From NCBI GenBank assembly GCA_964386565.1, contig CAYLRU010000007.1:52595-116594 (forward strand): a DNA stretch of 64,000 nucleotides, written 5' to 3'. This document shows positions 41,403 through 49,539 of the stretch, piece after piece. This DNA comes from CAYLRU01 sp964386565 (GTDB taxonomy: Bacteria; Desulfobacterota; Desulfobacteria; Desulfobacterales; UBA5616). The position numbers were made by a program, and so were the translations under genes. The number at the start of each line of letters is the position of its first letter. Position 1 is the first letter of the stretch. The notes under the pieces are model-generated. The model did no database searches and was not told where the DNA came from. It worked only from the letters and a program-made list of their open reading frames with translations.

Positions 41403-42445
41403 TCAATGATAACTTTCATCCTGATTGCCTATGCCGGTTCTGTGAATTTCATCGGCAAGCCGGTTTTCACCCTCGTAATCGAAAAATACGGGGCCCATCA
41501 TTTGGGAGAAAATAGGATTAGATCGTTCCCACTCAATGGTCCGGGCAAGGGCCTCGTCCAAATCCACGATTTCCGAATATCCCAGTTCTTTCCGGATCCG
41601 GGAAGAATCAACGGTTGCATCCTGGGTCGTGTCAATGCCCATCAAGGCAAAAGGGCTTATTTCAACCAGACGGTTGTGCGGCGCGATGATAATCTCTCCG
41701 CCCCAGCCCGCACAGTCCCCGATTTTTTTGACCCAGCCGATCATGGACACGGGATCCGGTTCCCCCACATTATAAATCCGGCCGGATGCCTTTTCATCGA
41801 CGCATGCCAGGGCAATGGCGTGGGCCATATTTTCCACATACCCGTGGGTCCATTGCCATGCAGCCAGATAACGGCTCAGCAGAATAAACGGCCGTTTGTC
41901 GTCCATGCGTTTCAGATAAAAATAAATGCGGTGCATCATGGACCTTGGACCGTAAACCGGCGAAAGCCTTAAAATCGTGCCCGGCATTTCCGGGTCGGAC
42001 ATTATTACGGACTCCACCTCCAACTTGTCGTATCCGCCCATGCCCGGAAATACTTTCGTCCGAAGAGGTGAGTCCTCGGTGACGGGAACCGGCTCCACAT
42101 GACCCGGCTCCAAAACAAAAAGCCGGCCGTAGGCGCGATAAACATCCGTGCCGCTGATGGCAACGATCCGCCTCGAAGTTCCCTTCAACGTCCGAATGAC
42201 CCGCTCGGCGTCCATTCCGGAAAAGTGGAACATATCTTCCAAGACAATTTCCGGTGCCAAATCCCTGATCCGTGGTCCGTAATATTCAAAGTTTCTCAAA
42301 TCGCCCGTGATATGGGCGATGCAGTTTGCCTCTTCAAAATGGCCCCCCCCCTGTTAAAAAGGATAATCTCATGCCCCATGCGGCTTAAACACGTCACCAC
42401 ATCCCGACCGATAAACCCTGTCCCGCCGATAATGAGTATTCGCAT
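41403..42445 (-). CDS. NAD-dependent epimerase/dehydratase, frameshifted at a G9 tract
   Basis: The N-terminal Rossmann start MRILIIGGTGFIGRDVV (from ATG 42445, with TAGGAG eight bases upstream) and the remainder (RNFEYYGPRIRDL... onward, frame visible from 42299) lie in different frames. The break is at a run of nine Gs in the coding strand, 42343-42351. With seven or ten Gs the reading would be continuous (...LFNRGGHFEEANC...). The C-terminal part has RIYNVGEPDPVSMIGWVKKI and a LGYSEIVDLDEAL tail, as in NAD-dependent epimerase/dehydratases of the extended SDR type; YGRLFVLE and SPVYGPRS are also present. It could be a slipped-strand, phase-variable gene, an inactivated gene, or an assembly error at the homopolymer. 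Confidence 0.75.
42343..42351. repeat. Homopolymer of nine C (G9 on the coding strand)
   Basis: A run of nine identical bases inside the epimerase gene, just after the Rossmann GxxGxxG segment. It is the exact point at which the reading frame changes. Runs of this length are classic slippage sites and also common sequencing-error sites. Confidence 0.9.
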
Positions 42446-42880
42446 GACCCCATTCTCCTAAACAGTGTCCATCCTGAAACGGCATCTTTTGGCCCGGAGC
42501 CGGGTTTTCATTTTTTTGAATTCCTCAAAACAGCACGCTATTCCTTGCTGTCGCAGGGACGGCTCGGCCTGTTGTCACAAGGACGGCTTTACCGTTCTTT
42601 AAAATCGCTCAGATCTTAATCTGAACCGATCCCGCCAAGGCAAACTACCCTTTATAAATGGGTACTAAGCAGGATTTTTTAATAATTTTAGGATTATATG
42701 AAAATTAACGCTTTTCGTCAATTAAATTGCGCCTAAAAATCCCGTCTGCCGCCTTGCTAATCTCTCAAATCTGTAATATGAATTATTTGTTTATCATCTC
42801 ATCGACGATCAACTTCAACCGGACCGGGACACATCAACAGCCGCATTCAATACCGGAGAAACTTCCACAGGACGGACATC
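42446..42880. other. Intergenic region with MITE-like repeat B, copy 1
   Basis: About 435 bases between the epimerase start and the MoxR gene. From 42466 (TGTCCATCCTGAAA) to roughly 42640 lies a copy of repeat family B; see that entry. The remaining 240 bases are AT-rich and contain the promoter and AGGA ribosome binding site of the MoxR gene (nine bases before ATG 42881). No gene is seen. Confidence 0.5.
42466..42640. repeat. MITE-like repeat family B, longer diverged copy
   Basis: Begins TGTCCATCCTGAAACGGCAT and continues CTTTTGGCCCGGAGC...GTTTTC, then, after a ~55-base segment absent from the other copy, AAAATCGCTCAG...CTTAATCTGAACC. The same order of blocks appears at 50224-50362. The right terminal inverted repeat is lost here; the right boundary is approximate. 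Confidence 0.6.
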
Positions 42881-43699
42881 ATGAGAAACCAATGGATCGA
42901 CGAAAAGAGCTTTGAAATTAAAGAAGAACCGTTCTACCTGCCCCAGGCCGGTGAAACACAACTGTTTGAAGCAGCATATAAAAACAAGCTTCCGGTGATG
43001 CTCAAGGGCCCCACCGGAAGCGGCAAAACCCGGCTGGTGGAACATATGGCGTGGAAGTTAAAGCGTCCTCTGTATACGGTGGCCTGCCATGACGATTTAA
43101 GTGCCAACGATCTGGTGGGACGGTATATCATAACGGGAGATGAAGTGGAGTGGATTGACGGGCCCCTGCTTATGGCCATAAAAAACGGCGGTATCGTTTA
43201 TCTGGATGAAATCGTGGAAGCCAGAAAAGACACCACCGTCGTCATTCATCCGCTGGCGGACCATCGCCGGTATCTGCCCGTTGAAAAACTGGGAAGAATA
43301 TTCACCGCCCGGGACGAATTCATGCTGGTCATCAGTTACAATCCAAACTATCAGAGTGTCGTCAAAGAACTAAAACCCAGTACACGACAACGATTTGTGA
43401 CCATTGATTTAACCTGGCCCGAAGAAGAGCTCGAGACCCGGATCGTACTCCAGGAAACCGGGGTTGACCGGAAAACCGCCGAGAACCTGGTAAAATCCGC
43501 CAATAAAATCAGGAACCTCGTGCATCAGGGGCTGGAAGAAGGTGTCTCAACCCGCGAGCTGGTCTATGCCGGAATGCTTTTAAAAAGCGGGGTTCCGGCA
43601 AAAGACGCCCTTCATTCCACCCTGGTGGAGTCCCTGACGCATGACACGGATCTCAAGGAGGGCATCACAGAAGTTCTGAAAAACTACTTTTATTTTTAA
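42881..43699 (+). CDS. MoxR-family AAA+ ATPase (CbbQ/NorQ type)
   Basis: A 272-residue AAA+ ATPase of the CbbQ/NorQ/GvpN branch. Walker A is GPTGSGKT (43-50), CHDDLSANDLVGRYI matches the CbbQ segment after it, Walker B is GGIVYLDEIVE (about 103-113), sensor 1 lies in FMLVISYNPNY, and the arginine-rich finger is KPSTRQRFV. In the CbbQ/CbbO and NorQ/NorD systems this ring works with a VWA protein to activate a client enzyme (Rubisco, nitric oxide reductase). Here it precedes two genes that together equal a NorD-type protein. No Rubisco or nor genes are in the window, so the client is unknown. Confidence 0.9.
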   Translation: MRNQWIDEKSFEIKEEPFYLPQAGETQLFEAAYKNKLPVMLKGPTGSGKTRLVEHMAWKLKRPLYTVACHDDLSANDLVGRYIITGDEVEWIDGPLLMAIKNGGIVYLDEIVEARKDTTVVIHPLADHRRYLPVEKLGRIFTARDEFMLVISYNPNYQSVVKELKPSTRQRFVTIDLTWPEEELETRIVLQETGVDRKTAENLVKSANKIRNLVHQGLEEGVSTRELVYAGMLLKSGVPAKDALHSTLVESLTHDTDLKEGITEVLKNYFYF

Positions 43700-43709
43700 T
43701 GCCCATAAT

Positions 43710-43737
43710 GATGAATTCGTACAAAGCCGAATTTATC
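43710..43737. repeat. Hairpin repeat family C, copy after the MoxR gene
   Basis: GATGAATTCGTACAAAGCCGAATTTATC, an imperfect hairpin ten bases after the MoxR stop (loop AAA), written here as positions 43710-43737. A very similar unit at 61384-61412 overlaps the dnaB stop. Both continue with AAGTTTTA. Confidence 0.5.
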
Positions 43738-43788
43738 AAGTTTTACGCGTTAAGATAAAAATATAATAAAATACCGGATACTTAAAAC

Positions 43789-43823
43789 TCTCGTAAAAAG
43801 TTGTTTGCCAACTTTTTACGAGA
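43789..43823. repeat. Perfect 15-bp hairpin between MoxR and its partner gene
   Basis: TCTCGTAAAAAGTTG and CAACTTTTTACGAGA pair perfectly around a TTTGC loop. The CTCGTAAAAAG core is of a type I associate with dispersed repeats of Desulfobacterales. It may attenuate or stabilise the operon transcript. A TTG start read at 43805 would lie in its loop, which argues that the next gene really starts at ATG 43838. Confidence 0.65.
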
Positions 43824-43837
43824 CCGTCAACAATATC

Positions 43838-45193
43838 ATGGGCCAAAAACCAACCCTGAACAGCAAGACAACGGCTGATACGGAAAAATTCTTAACCAGG
43901 GACGACATAAACACCATTTTAGACGATCTCATGGTCTCGGTTTCTCCCCCTCTTTCCCGGCATGGGCGTGATATTCCCGGAAAAGTGAGGGCCCTGGGCA
44001 GTAAGATCTCCCGCTACAGTTGGAGAACAGCCGCGGGTATGATCGAGTGCAGCCCCGGCATTGTCGACCGGGTGGGCTTCGACGGTCTTGAAAGGATTTC
44101 CCGGACCGGCATACGCCTTTCCCGGAACTGCTGGGTTACGGCGGTGGAAATGTTTAAAAACAGCGCCTGCCTGATTGACCTTCTCATGCTGTTGGGTGAC
44201 CGGGACCTGGTAATAAACGTATACGGCTTAAGCGAACGCCTGTGCCCCTACAGTTGGAAAACAGCCGCCCGAATGCTGGACAGCAGTCCGTCGATCATCC
44301 GACGGGTGGGTATTGAAGGACTTTATAAAATTACGGAAATGGGCATGCGAATCGCACCGGCCTGCTGGCTGACGGCGATGGGTAATTTTGAAAAAAGTCC
44401 CCAACTCCTTGACAGGCTCATGGCATACGGTGACAAGGAATTTGTTATGGATGTTTTGAACATCGGGGTGGAAATTTCTCAATACAGTTGGCAGATGGCC
44501 GTCTGTCTGCTGGAACACAGCCCGACACTCATCGATCGAATCGGCTACCCGGGCCTTGAAAAAATCGCCGGCTTCGGTGGCAAGATCGCACGCCACAGTT
44601 GGCTTTGCGCCGTCGAGATGATCGAGAAAAGCCCGGTTCTGATTGATGAAATACTGGCAATCGGGGATGCATCACTGGTCATTGATATCTATGACCGATG
44701 CAACAGGGCGGCTGATCAGTGCTGGCGAACCGCCGTTCACCTGCTTGAGAAAAGCCCCGCACTCATCGACCGTGTGGGATACGACGGGTTTGAAATGGTT
44801 GCCCAAAAGGCTTGCGAACTGACAAAAATCAAGCATGATCGGGCCATATCCTTCATTAACGGGGAATCCGCGGAAGGATCGTCCTTTATGGAGGCCATCA
44901 CCGAAAGCCTGGAACTTTCCACGGTAAAACCCATACTTGCCAACTATCTCAATGCGCTGTTGCGCTATCGCATTGAAATCGCCGGATCCGTGGGGCACGC
45001 CACCGACGGCAGAAAAATTTTTCTTCCCGAACGGCTGAACGATTTTAAAGAAAAAGAGAAAAACTTTCTGCTTTATAAAATATTTGCCACCCATGAAGAA
45101 GCCCACCTGGAATACGGCAGTTTTGATTTCTCCCTTTCAGAAATTCCGAATGTGGTTGATAAAATAACCTCCCGGTACGGAAAACGCGAATGA
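43838..45193 (+). CDS. Seven-fold Trp-repeat protein with HExxH motif (N-terminal half of a NorD-like protein)
   Basis: About 451 residues from ATG 43838 (MGQKPTLNSKTT). The middle is seven tandem helical units with the pattern W-x2-A-x6-S-P/A-x-(L/I)I (e.g. YSWRTAAGMIECSP, YSWKTAARMLDSSP, HSWLCAVEMIEKSP); unit lengths alternate between about 37 and 41 residues. The C-terminal part, RIEIAGSVGHATDGRKIFLP then FATHEEAHLEYGSF, has a zinc-protease-like HExxH (HEEAH). This corresponds to the N-terminal and central part of large NorD/CbbO-type VWA proteins. The last four bases overlap the VWA gene (ATGA). The frame could also be read from TTG 43805, but that lies in a hairpin. Function as scaffold or client-binding arm is inference. 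Confidence 0.75.
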   Translation: MGQKPTLNSKTTADTEKFLTRDDINTILDDLMVSVSPPLSRHGRDIPGKVRALGSKISRYSWRTAAGMIECSPGIVDRVGFDGLERISRTGIRLSRNCWVTAVEMFKNSACLIDLLMLLGDRDLVINVYGLSERLCPYSWKTAARMLDSSPSIIRRVGIEGLYKITEMGMRIAPACWLTAMGNFEKSPQLLDRLMAYGDKEFVMDVLNIGVEISQYSWQMAVCLLEHSPTLIDRIGYPGLEKIAGFGGKIARHSWLCAVEMIEKSPVLIDEILAIGDASLVIDIYDRCNRAADQCWRTAVHLLEKSPALIDRVGYDGFEMVAQKACELTKIKHDRAISFINGESAEGSSFMEAITESLELSTVKPILANYLNALLRYRIEIAGSVGHATDGRKIFLPERLNDFKEKEKNFLLYKIFATHEEAHLEYGSFDFSLSEIPNVVDKITSRYGKRE

Positions 45194-46923
45194 ACGTCTG
45201 CAGCGACATTGACAGGTTTTTCAATCTCTTTCCCGAACCGGAATTGGCAAGGGATCTCTTTAATATTTTAGAAGACTTCCGGATTGAATCGCGGCTGAAA
45301 GAGGAATACCCTGTCCTGGGAGATCAAATCACCGATATCAACCGGTTCATGCTGAATAAAAGACCGGCACTGGACGACATGGCCGGTGACAAACAGCGGG
45401 CTGTTGAAATTATCGGCCAGTGGCTGATCTCCGGGAAAACGAAAGAAAAGGTCCCCTCCCGCCTGACAGAAACGTTTGAATTTGCCTGCGCCGTGACAAA
45501 AACACTGAAAAACCCCCGATCGGACATTCACGATGTGGCCGGAATCGTTTCAGAACTATATTTTCATATAGATGACACCTTTGTCAAAGATGTATATCGA
45601 CCGGTTCTCCCGTTTTCCGCATTCATAGATCCATCAAAAACAGGCAGTTATTACACTCAACTCGGCGGTATCCCTGAAAATTCCAGGCAAAAACCCGATT
45701 ATGACCCGGCTCAAAAAAACAAACCGCCCTTAAACCCCGACGGCGATACCGAGGAAGAAAACATCACGCCGGTAGACGACCCATCGGAGATTCCGGACAA
45801 CACCCTGTCAAAACGGAGGGAAAAGACGTTTTATTTTTCAGATCTGCCCGATTTTCAATCAAAAAGCCCGGCCCGCGAGAATAAAGTGCCGGAAAACCAA
45901 AAACGGTCAAAGCGGATTTCATTTGGCGAAGACGGTACAAGACCCGAGGAAAAAGACATTTCCTACATCTCCCCGGACACGTTCAGATCCGATCATTATG
46001 TCTCTCCATTCAGGTCCTTGACCACAAACGGAAACGAGTTGGCCGCTGTTCCCGGCAGCCACCTGTATCCGGAATGGGGAAACGATATCGAATGCTACCG
46101 CGTTAACTGGGCACGGGTCGTGGAACATCCCTTAACCGGGGGGTTGGATGGATTTTACCAGGCCACCCTTAAAAAATATGCCGGGCTCATTAAAAAGGTC
46201 AAACGGGAATTCCAAATGCTCAGGCCAGAAAGCCTGACAAAACTCAAACGGCAGGTGGACGGAGAAGAAATTGATCTGGATGCAACGGTTGAATACTTTA
46301 TCGACAGGAAACTGGGCATCACGCCTTCTGAGAAAAACTATATCCGCACCAAGAAAAGCAACCGGGATATTGCCGTTGCCTTCCTGATCGACATGAGCGG
46401 CAGCACCCGGGGCGCCACTATTGCTTTTGAAAAGGAGGCGCTGATCATCATGTCCGAGGCACTGTGCGAACTCGGCGATATTTTCTCGATCTACGGCTTT
46501 TCCGGTCATACCCGGGAAAAGGTGGATTTTTTTATCATCAAAGATTTTTTAGAACCCTATGATGCAAAAACCGCCCGCAAGATCTCGGCCATCCGGGACC
46601 TTCACGGCACTCGGATAGGTCCGGCGATCCGTCACACCCACACAAAATTAAATCAACGGGACGAAAAGACTAAAATGCTGATCCTGTTAAGTGACGGCAA
46701 ACCCGAGGATAAGGGATATAATGACGCATATGGCATTGAAGATACACGAATGGCGTTAAAAGAAGGAGCGCAGCAGGGAATCCGTCCGTTTTGCATTACG
46801 GTCGATGCCTCAGCACCTGAATACCTGCACCGGATGTACAGTCATAGCAACTGGGTTGTGTTCAATGACGTGGAAAAGCTCCCCTGGAAAATCACCCGTA
46901 TTTACAGGCGACTGACCACCTGA
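45190..46923 (+). CDS. NorD-like VWA-domain protein
   Basis: A 577-residue protein with a C-terminal VWA domain. The N-terminus (FFNLFPEPELARDLFNILED, FRIESRLKEEYP) is what follows the HExxH region in undivided NorD-type proteins. A charged, Pro/Asp/Glu-rich linker follows (about 160-300). The MIDAS is complete: DMSGS (in FLIDMSGSTRG), Thr in LHGTRIGPA and Asp in LLSDGKPED. It is the partner of the MoxR ATPase two genes upstream and starts inside the previous stop (ATGA), so the three products are made together. Client enzyme unknown. Confidence 0.88.
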   Translation: MNVCSDIDRFFNLFPEPELARDLFNILEDFRIESRLKEEYPVLGDQITDINRFMLNKRPALDDMAGDKQRAVEIIGQWLISGKTKEKVPSRLTETFEFACAVTKTLKNPRSDIHDVAGIVSELYFHIDDTFVKDVYRPVLPFSAFIDPSKTGSYYTQLGGIPENSRQKPDYDPAQKNKPPLNPDGDTEEENITPVDDPSEIPDNTLSKRREKTFYFSDLPDFQSKSPARENKVPENQKRSKRISFGEDGTRPEEKDISYISPDTFRSDHYVSPFRSLTTNGNELAAVPGSHLYPEWGNDIECYRVNWARVVEHPLTGGLDGFYQATLKKYAGLIKKVKREFQMLRPESLTKLKRQVDGEEIDLDATVEYFIDRKLGITPSEKNYIRTKKSNRDIAVAFLIDMSGSTRGATIAFEKEALIIMSEALCELGDIFSIYGFSGHTREKVDFFIIKDFLEPYDAKTARKISAIRDLHGTRIGPAIRHTHTKLNQRDEKTKMLILLSDGKPEDKGYNDAYGIEDTRMALKEGAQQGIRPFCITVDASAPEYLHRMYSHSNWVVFNDVEKLPWKITRIYRRLTT

Positions 46924-46966
46924 AACATGAATCCTTCAAAATTTGCGGGAAAACAGCATGGAAACT

Positions 46967-47007
46967 GTTTCAAAACCTTCAATCGGGTTTCAGATCAAGA
47001 CGGGCCG
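46967..47007 (+). repeat. Stop-proximal repeat family A, copy 3 (diverged)
   Basis: GTTTCAAAACCTTC, then TCAGATC and GACGGGCCG, 44 bases after the VWA stop. It has the same order and spacing of blocks as copies 1 and 2, but the central ATCTCTGTGTT block is degraded. Confidence 0.45.
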
Positions 47008-47103
47008 CGTTGTTTAGCCACAGGAATAATACTCATATTTTGAGGATTGAACGCCCCGGCCAAACGCAGAGATTGAGCGTGATGGGTGGTTTTCAAACAG
47101 ACC

Positions 47104-47400
47104 CTATTCCGCAAACCCGTAGTGAAACATCTCATACTCCGTATTTCCCCCAAGCAGTTCATCGATCTCATGCTGAACTGCCTGGCGTTCCTTGCTTAAC
47201 AGCCATTTTTCCCAGTCATCGGAAGATTTCCAGTTGCTGATCACGAGATAAATGTTCGGACGATCAAGGCTTTTTAAGGTTTCACCCGAAATATATCCCT
47301 GTTGCACCGTGGCGAGGGATCTCATTTTTCTGAACAGGGGAATTATCTCTTTGGCTTTTCCTTCGGGAACAACGCGTTTGATAAGGACTTTTACCGCCAT
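47104..47400 (-). CDS. Antibiotic biosynthesis monooxygenase (ABM) domain protein
   Basis: A 98-residue ferredoxin-like ABM-domain protein from ATG 47400 (MAVKVLIKRVVPEGK), which has GGGGGTGGAT upstream; the longer frame to 47433 lacks this. It has the dimeric alpha+beta barrel pattern: KVLIKRVVPEGKAKEI, TVQQGYISGETL, IYLVISNWKSSDDWEKW. The family includes heme-degrading and quinol-forming monooxygenases and small stress proteins. No substrate can be assigned. Single gene on the minus strand. Confidence 0.85.
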   Translation of the reverse strand: MAVKVLIKRVVPEGKAKEIIPLFRKMRSLATVQQGYISGETLKSLDRPNIYLVISNWKSSDDWEKWLLSKERQAVQHEIDELLGGNTEYEMFHYGFAE

Positions 47401-47574
47401 ATCCACCCCCTTTTGTTTGAATGTTGATTTCACAAGGTAAAAATCTTCTGGCTTTTTATGCCCGTATCTTCCACGATGAACGATAAACCGGTGACAATTT
47501 GTATGGCATGGATGTAAAAAATTATTTTATGTTAAACAACATGCAAAATATTGTCAAAATAAAACCCTGTAAGT

Positions 47575-47622
47575 GCTCTCAAAATCTTCCCCCTGGCTCA
47601 ATCTCCGTGTCGGGCCGGATCA
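47575..47622 (+). repeat. Stop-proximal repeat family A, copy 4, overlapping a gene end
   Basis: CTCTCAAAATCTTCCCCCTGG then CTCAATCTCCGTGTCGGGCCGG. Read on the minus strand, its central block encodes the last codons and stop (…DPARHGD) of the membrane protein 47598-48725. It is the only copy seen that enters a coding region. The two fragments are separated by a few bases as in other copies. Confidence 0.55.
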
Positions 47623-48725
47623 ACCGTATAAATGAATTCGCAGACAACCAGGCATTCAAGCCCGAAGGGAAGATATCCGGCATATCCCAGAACGGGCATT
47701 TCAAATATGCAAAACCGTTGAACAAAGGGAATGGCATACTCCCATTTGCCCAAACTGTTGATGTTCCACATTTCCCAGAAAAACCCGCATATCAGGGCCG
47801 CAACCGGGCCGAGAACGATTTTTCGCCAATTCCCCTGCATCATCTCCGAGAATATATGTTTCTCCCTGAATAGGGATTGCAGGGATGTGATGATCAGCAG
47901 CGGTGAAACCCACAGCAACGGAAAAAGAAAATCAGGTACCACGCCGACAAGGGCAAGCCCGATTCCGGAGATGAACAGGATAACCAGGGACAGCCATGGA
48001 TCCTCCGGCAGCTTCAGTGACCGAAACCGGAACGGACGTTCATCCGAGTCGGTAAACGAAACCAGATACCAGTAGGTCCCATACACCGCCGGCAATACCG
48101 TGGAGAAGGACAGGGACGCAAACATCACATACTGTGCCGCATTGTAATGATCGACACCCAGGTAAACCCAGTTCTGCACAAACCGGTTCAAATATTCGAA
48201 AAACCACCAGAAAATCGAACTCGCCGGGAAAAGCAGCAGGAACCGAAGGGGAAATTCCGTCAAGGCACAGGTACCGATGCGCCTGAAACACAGCCCATTG
48301 ACAAACAGGATATATCCGATCCATAACGGGACAAATGTGTGATGCTGAATAAAAGCCGCCCATTCAAAACGGGTCCAGGCGACAACCCAACCGCAAACAA
48401 TGGACAAAACACCTATCCATCCCCACCATGGAAAAGATGCGGCAGGCTTCGTCTTGACCTTTATCCCGCCGTTTCGTATAAAATGGATCAACGCCCGGCC
48501 CAGTAACAGGAAGAGCACCAGATCCACAAGTCCGATGGCGGCAAATACCGGCCATGAAAAGCCGGCATGCGGCACGTAGCGCGTCAAAGGCGGAAACTCA
48601 AGGAACCGGCGAAAATCCATCCCCGCCAGGACAACGCCGATCATGGGCAGACACACCAGCATGGCCGACATGATGCCGAATTTAAGGAGCGCGGAAAAGA
48701 ATGGGGTGGCACGACGATTTTTCAC
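47598..48725 (-). CDS. Polytopic membrane protein of unknown function
   Basis: A 375-residue protein with about nine or ten hydrophobic segments (e.g. FGIMSAMLVCLPMIGVVLAG, VFAAIGLVDLVLFLLL, WIGVLSIVCGWVVAW), so an inner-membrane protein. Conserved-looking polar pockets are FFEYLNRFVQNW, FFWEMWNINSLGKWEY and FEMPVLGYAGYLPFGLE, with repeated W/E/N that might form an active site in the membrane. I do not recognise the family. GTG start at 48725. Its C-terminus is written by a copy of repeat A. Next to it, divergently, is a lipid-kinase-like gene, so a role in lipid or isoprenoid metabolism is possible but unsupported. Confidence 0.7.
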   Translation of the reverse strand: MKNRRATPFFSALLKFGIMSAMLVCLPMIGVVLAGMDFRRFLEFPPLTRYVPHAGFSWPVFAAIGLVDLVLFLLLGRALIHFIRNGGIKVKTKPAASFPWWGWIGVLSIVCGWVVAWTRFEWAAFIQHHTFVPLWIGYILFVNGLCFRRIGTCALTEFPLRFLLLFPASSIFWWFFEYLNRFVQNWVYLGVDHYNAAQYVMFASLSFSTVLPAVYGTYWYLVSFTDSDERPFRFRSLKLPEDPWLSLVILFISGIGLALVGVVPDFLFPLLWVSPLLIITSLQSLFREKHIFSEMMQGNWRKIVLGPVAALICGFFWEMWNINSLGKWEYAIPFVQRFCIFEMPVLGYAGYLPFGLECLVVCEFIYTVDPARHGD

Positions 48726-48813
48726 TTTGGCGTCTCTCTCTGTTTTGATATTGCCAAACAGGCACGATACGCCAATTTAGCGTCATAATCAGATTATTAT
48801 CAAACGTATTATC

Positions 48814-49470
48814 ATGCTGACAAAAGAAGAAATCAACCGAAAACTGTTGCACCTCCTCGCCCTGCTCATGCCCGTGGGTATTTTCTATATTCCTGAATTA
48901 ACCCGATTCTCAAAGTGGACAGCGCCATTCATACTGGCGGGATTGTTTCTGGTGTCCGCCCTGGCTGAAAAGTTAAGACTGACCCATCCCGTGATCCAGA
49001 AAGTATATATCACCTGTTTCGGCGCATTGATGAGACGGGACGAAATCAAAAAGACAACGGGCGCCACTTATATCATCGGTGGTGCATGGCTGTGTTCCAT
49101 GGTGTTTGTCGATTCACCGCACATTTCGTTTATCACGCTGATCCTGTTCATCTTGGGCGATGCTGCCGCAGCCCTGGTGGGGCTGAGCATGGGCCGCACC
49201 CGGTTCCTGGGCAAATCCATGGAAGGGTCCCTGGCGTGTTTCGGATTGTGCATGACCCTTTTTGCGGTTTTGTTTCCCAATGTGCCGCTGTTGATGAATC
49301 ATTGGGATGGCGGCGCCGTCCCCTTCCCGATTATGATCGCCACATCCCTGGCCGTCACTATTCTGGAGTTGATCCCGATAAAAATAACAAAAAAATACAC
49401 GCTCAACGACAACCTCTATGTGCCGGTTTTTGCCGGGGTGGTCATGAAACTGCTGCAAGAAATTTTGTAG
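48814..49470 (+). CDS. CTP-dependent lipid kinase-like membrane protein (Dgk1/Sec59/VTE5 family)
   Basis: A 218-residue protein with about six transmembrane helices. It matches the phytol/dolichol/diacylglycerol kinase family that uses CTP: ElNRKLLHL-type start (EEINRKLLHLLALLMP), FILGDAAAALVGLSMGR and FLGKSMEGSLACF (the GDxxAAxxG...G-K-x-x-E-G-S signature). It would phosphorylate a lipid alcohol (phytol, polyprenol or diacylglycerol) in the inner membrane. The C-terminal NDNLYVPVFAGVVM is also typical. It is divergent from the unknown membrane protein and is followed directly by repeat A copy 5. Confidence 0.87.
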   Translation: MLTKEEINRKLLHLLALLMPVGIFYIPELTRFSKWTAPFILAGLFLVSALAEKLRLTHPVIQKVYITCFGALMRRDEIKKTTGATYIIGGAWLCSMVFVDSPHISFITLILFILGDAAAALVGLSMGRTRFLGKSMEGSLACFGLCMTLFAVLFPNVPLLMNHWDGGAVPFPIMIATSLAVTILELIPIKITKKYTLNDNLYVPVFAGVVMKLLQEIL

Positions 49471-49474
49471 AAGC

Positions 49475-49510
49475 GGTTTCAAAACCTCGCCAGGCTCACG
49501 GGAAAGGCAG
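49475..49510 (+). repeat. Stop-proximal repeat family A, copy 5 (partial)
   Basis: GGTTTCAAAACCTCGCCAGG CTCACGG starts four bases after the lipid-kinase stop, matching the left half of the repeat; the right half is lost. Confidence 0.4.
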
Positions 49511-49539
49511 CGATTCCCCCCTGGTGGCCGGATTCTGTT

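Noticed and set aside
43805..43837. TTG-started N-terminus of the Trp-repeat protein
   Set aside because: The TTG falls in the loop/right arm of a perfect hairpin repeat, so the eleven extra residues are probably not translated; ATG 43838 preferred.
42881..46923. Nitric oxide reductase or Rubisco activation operon (NorQD / CbbQO)
   Set aside because: Only the activase-type proteins are present. No norBC or cbbLS genes lie nearby, so naming them norQ/norD was avoided.
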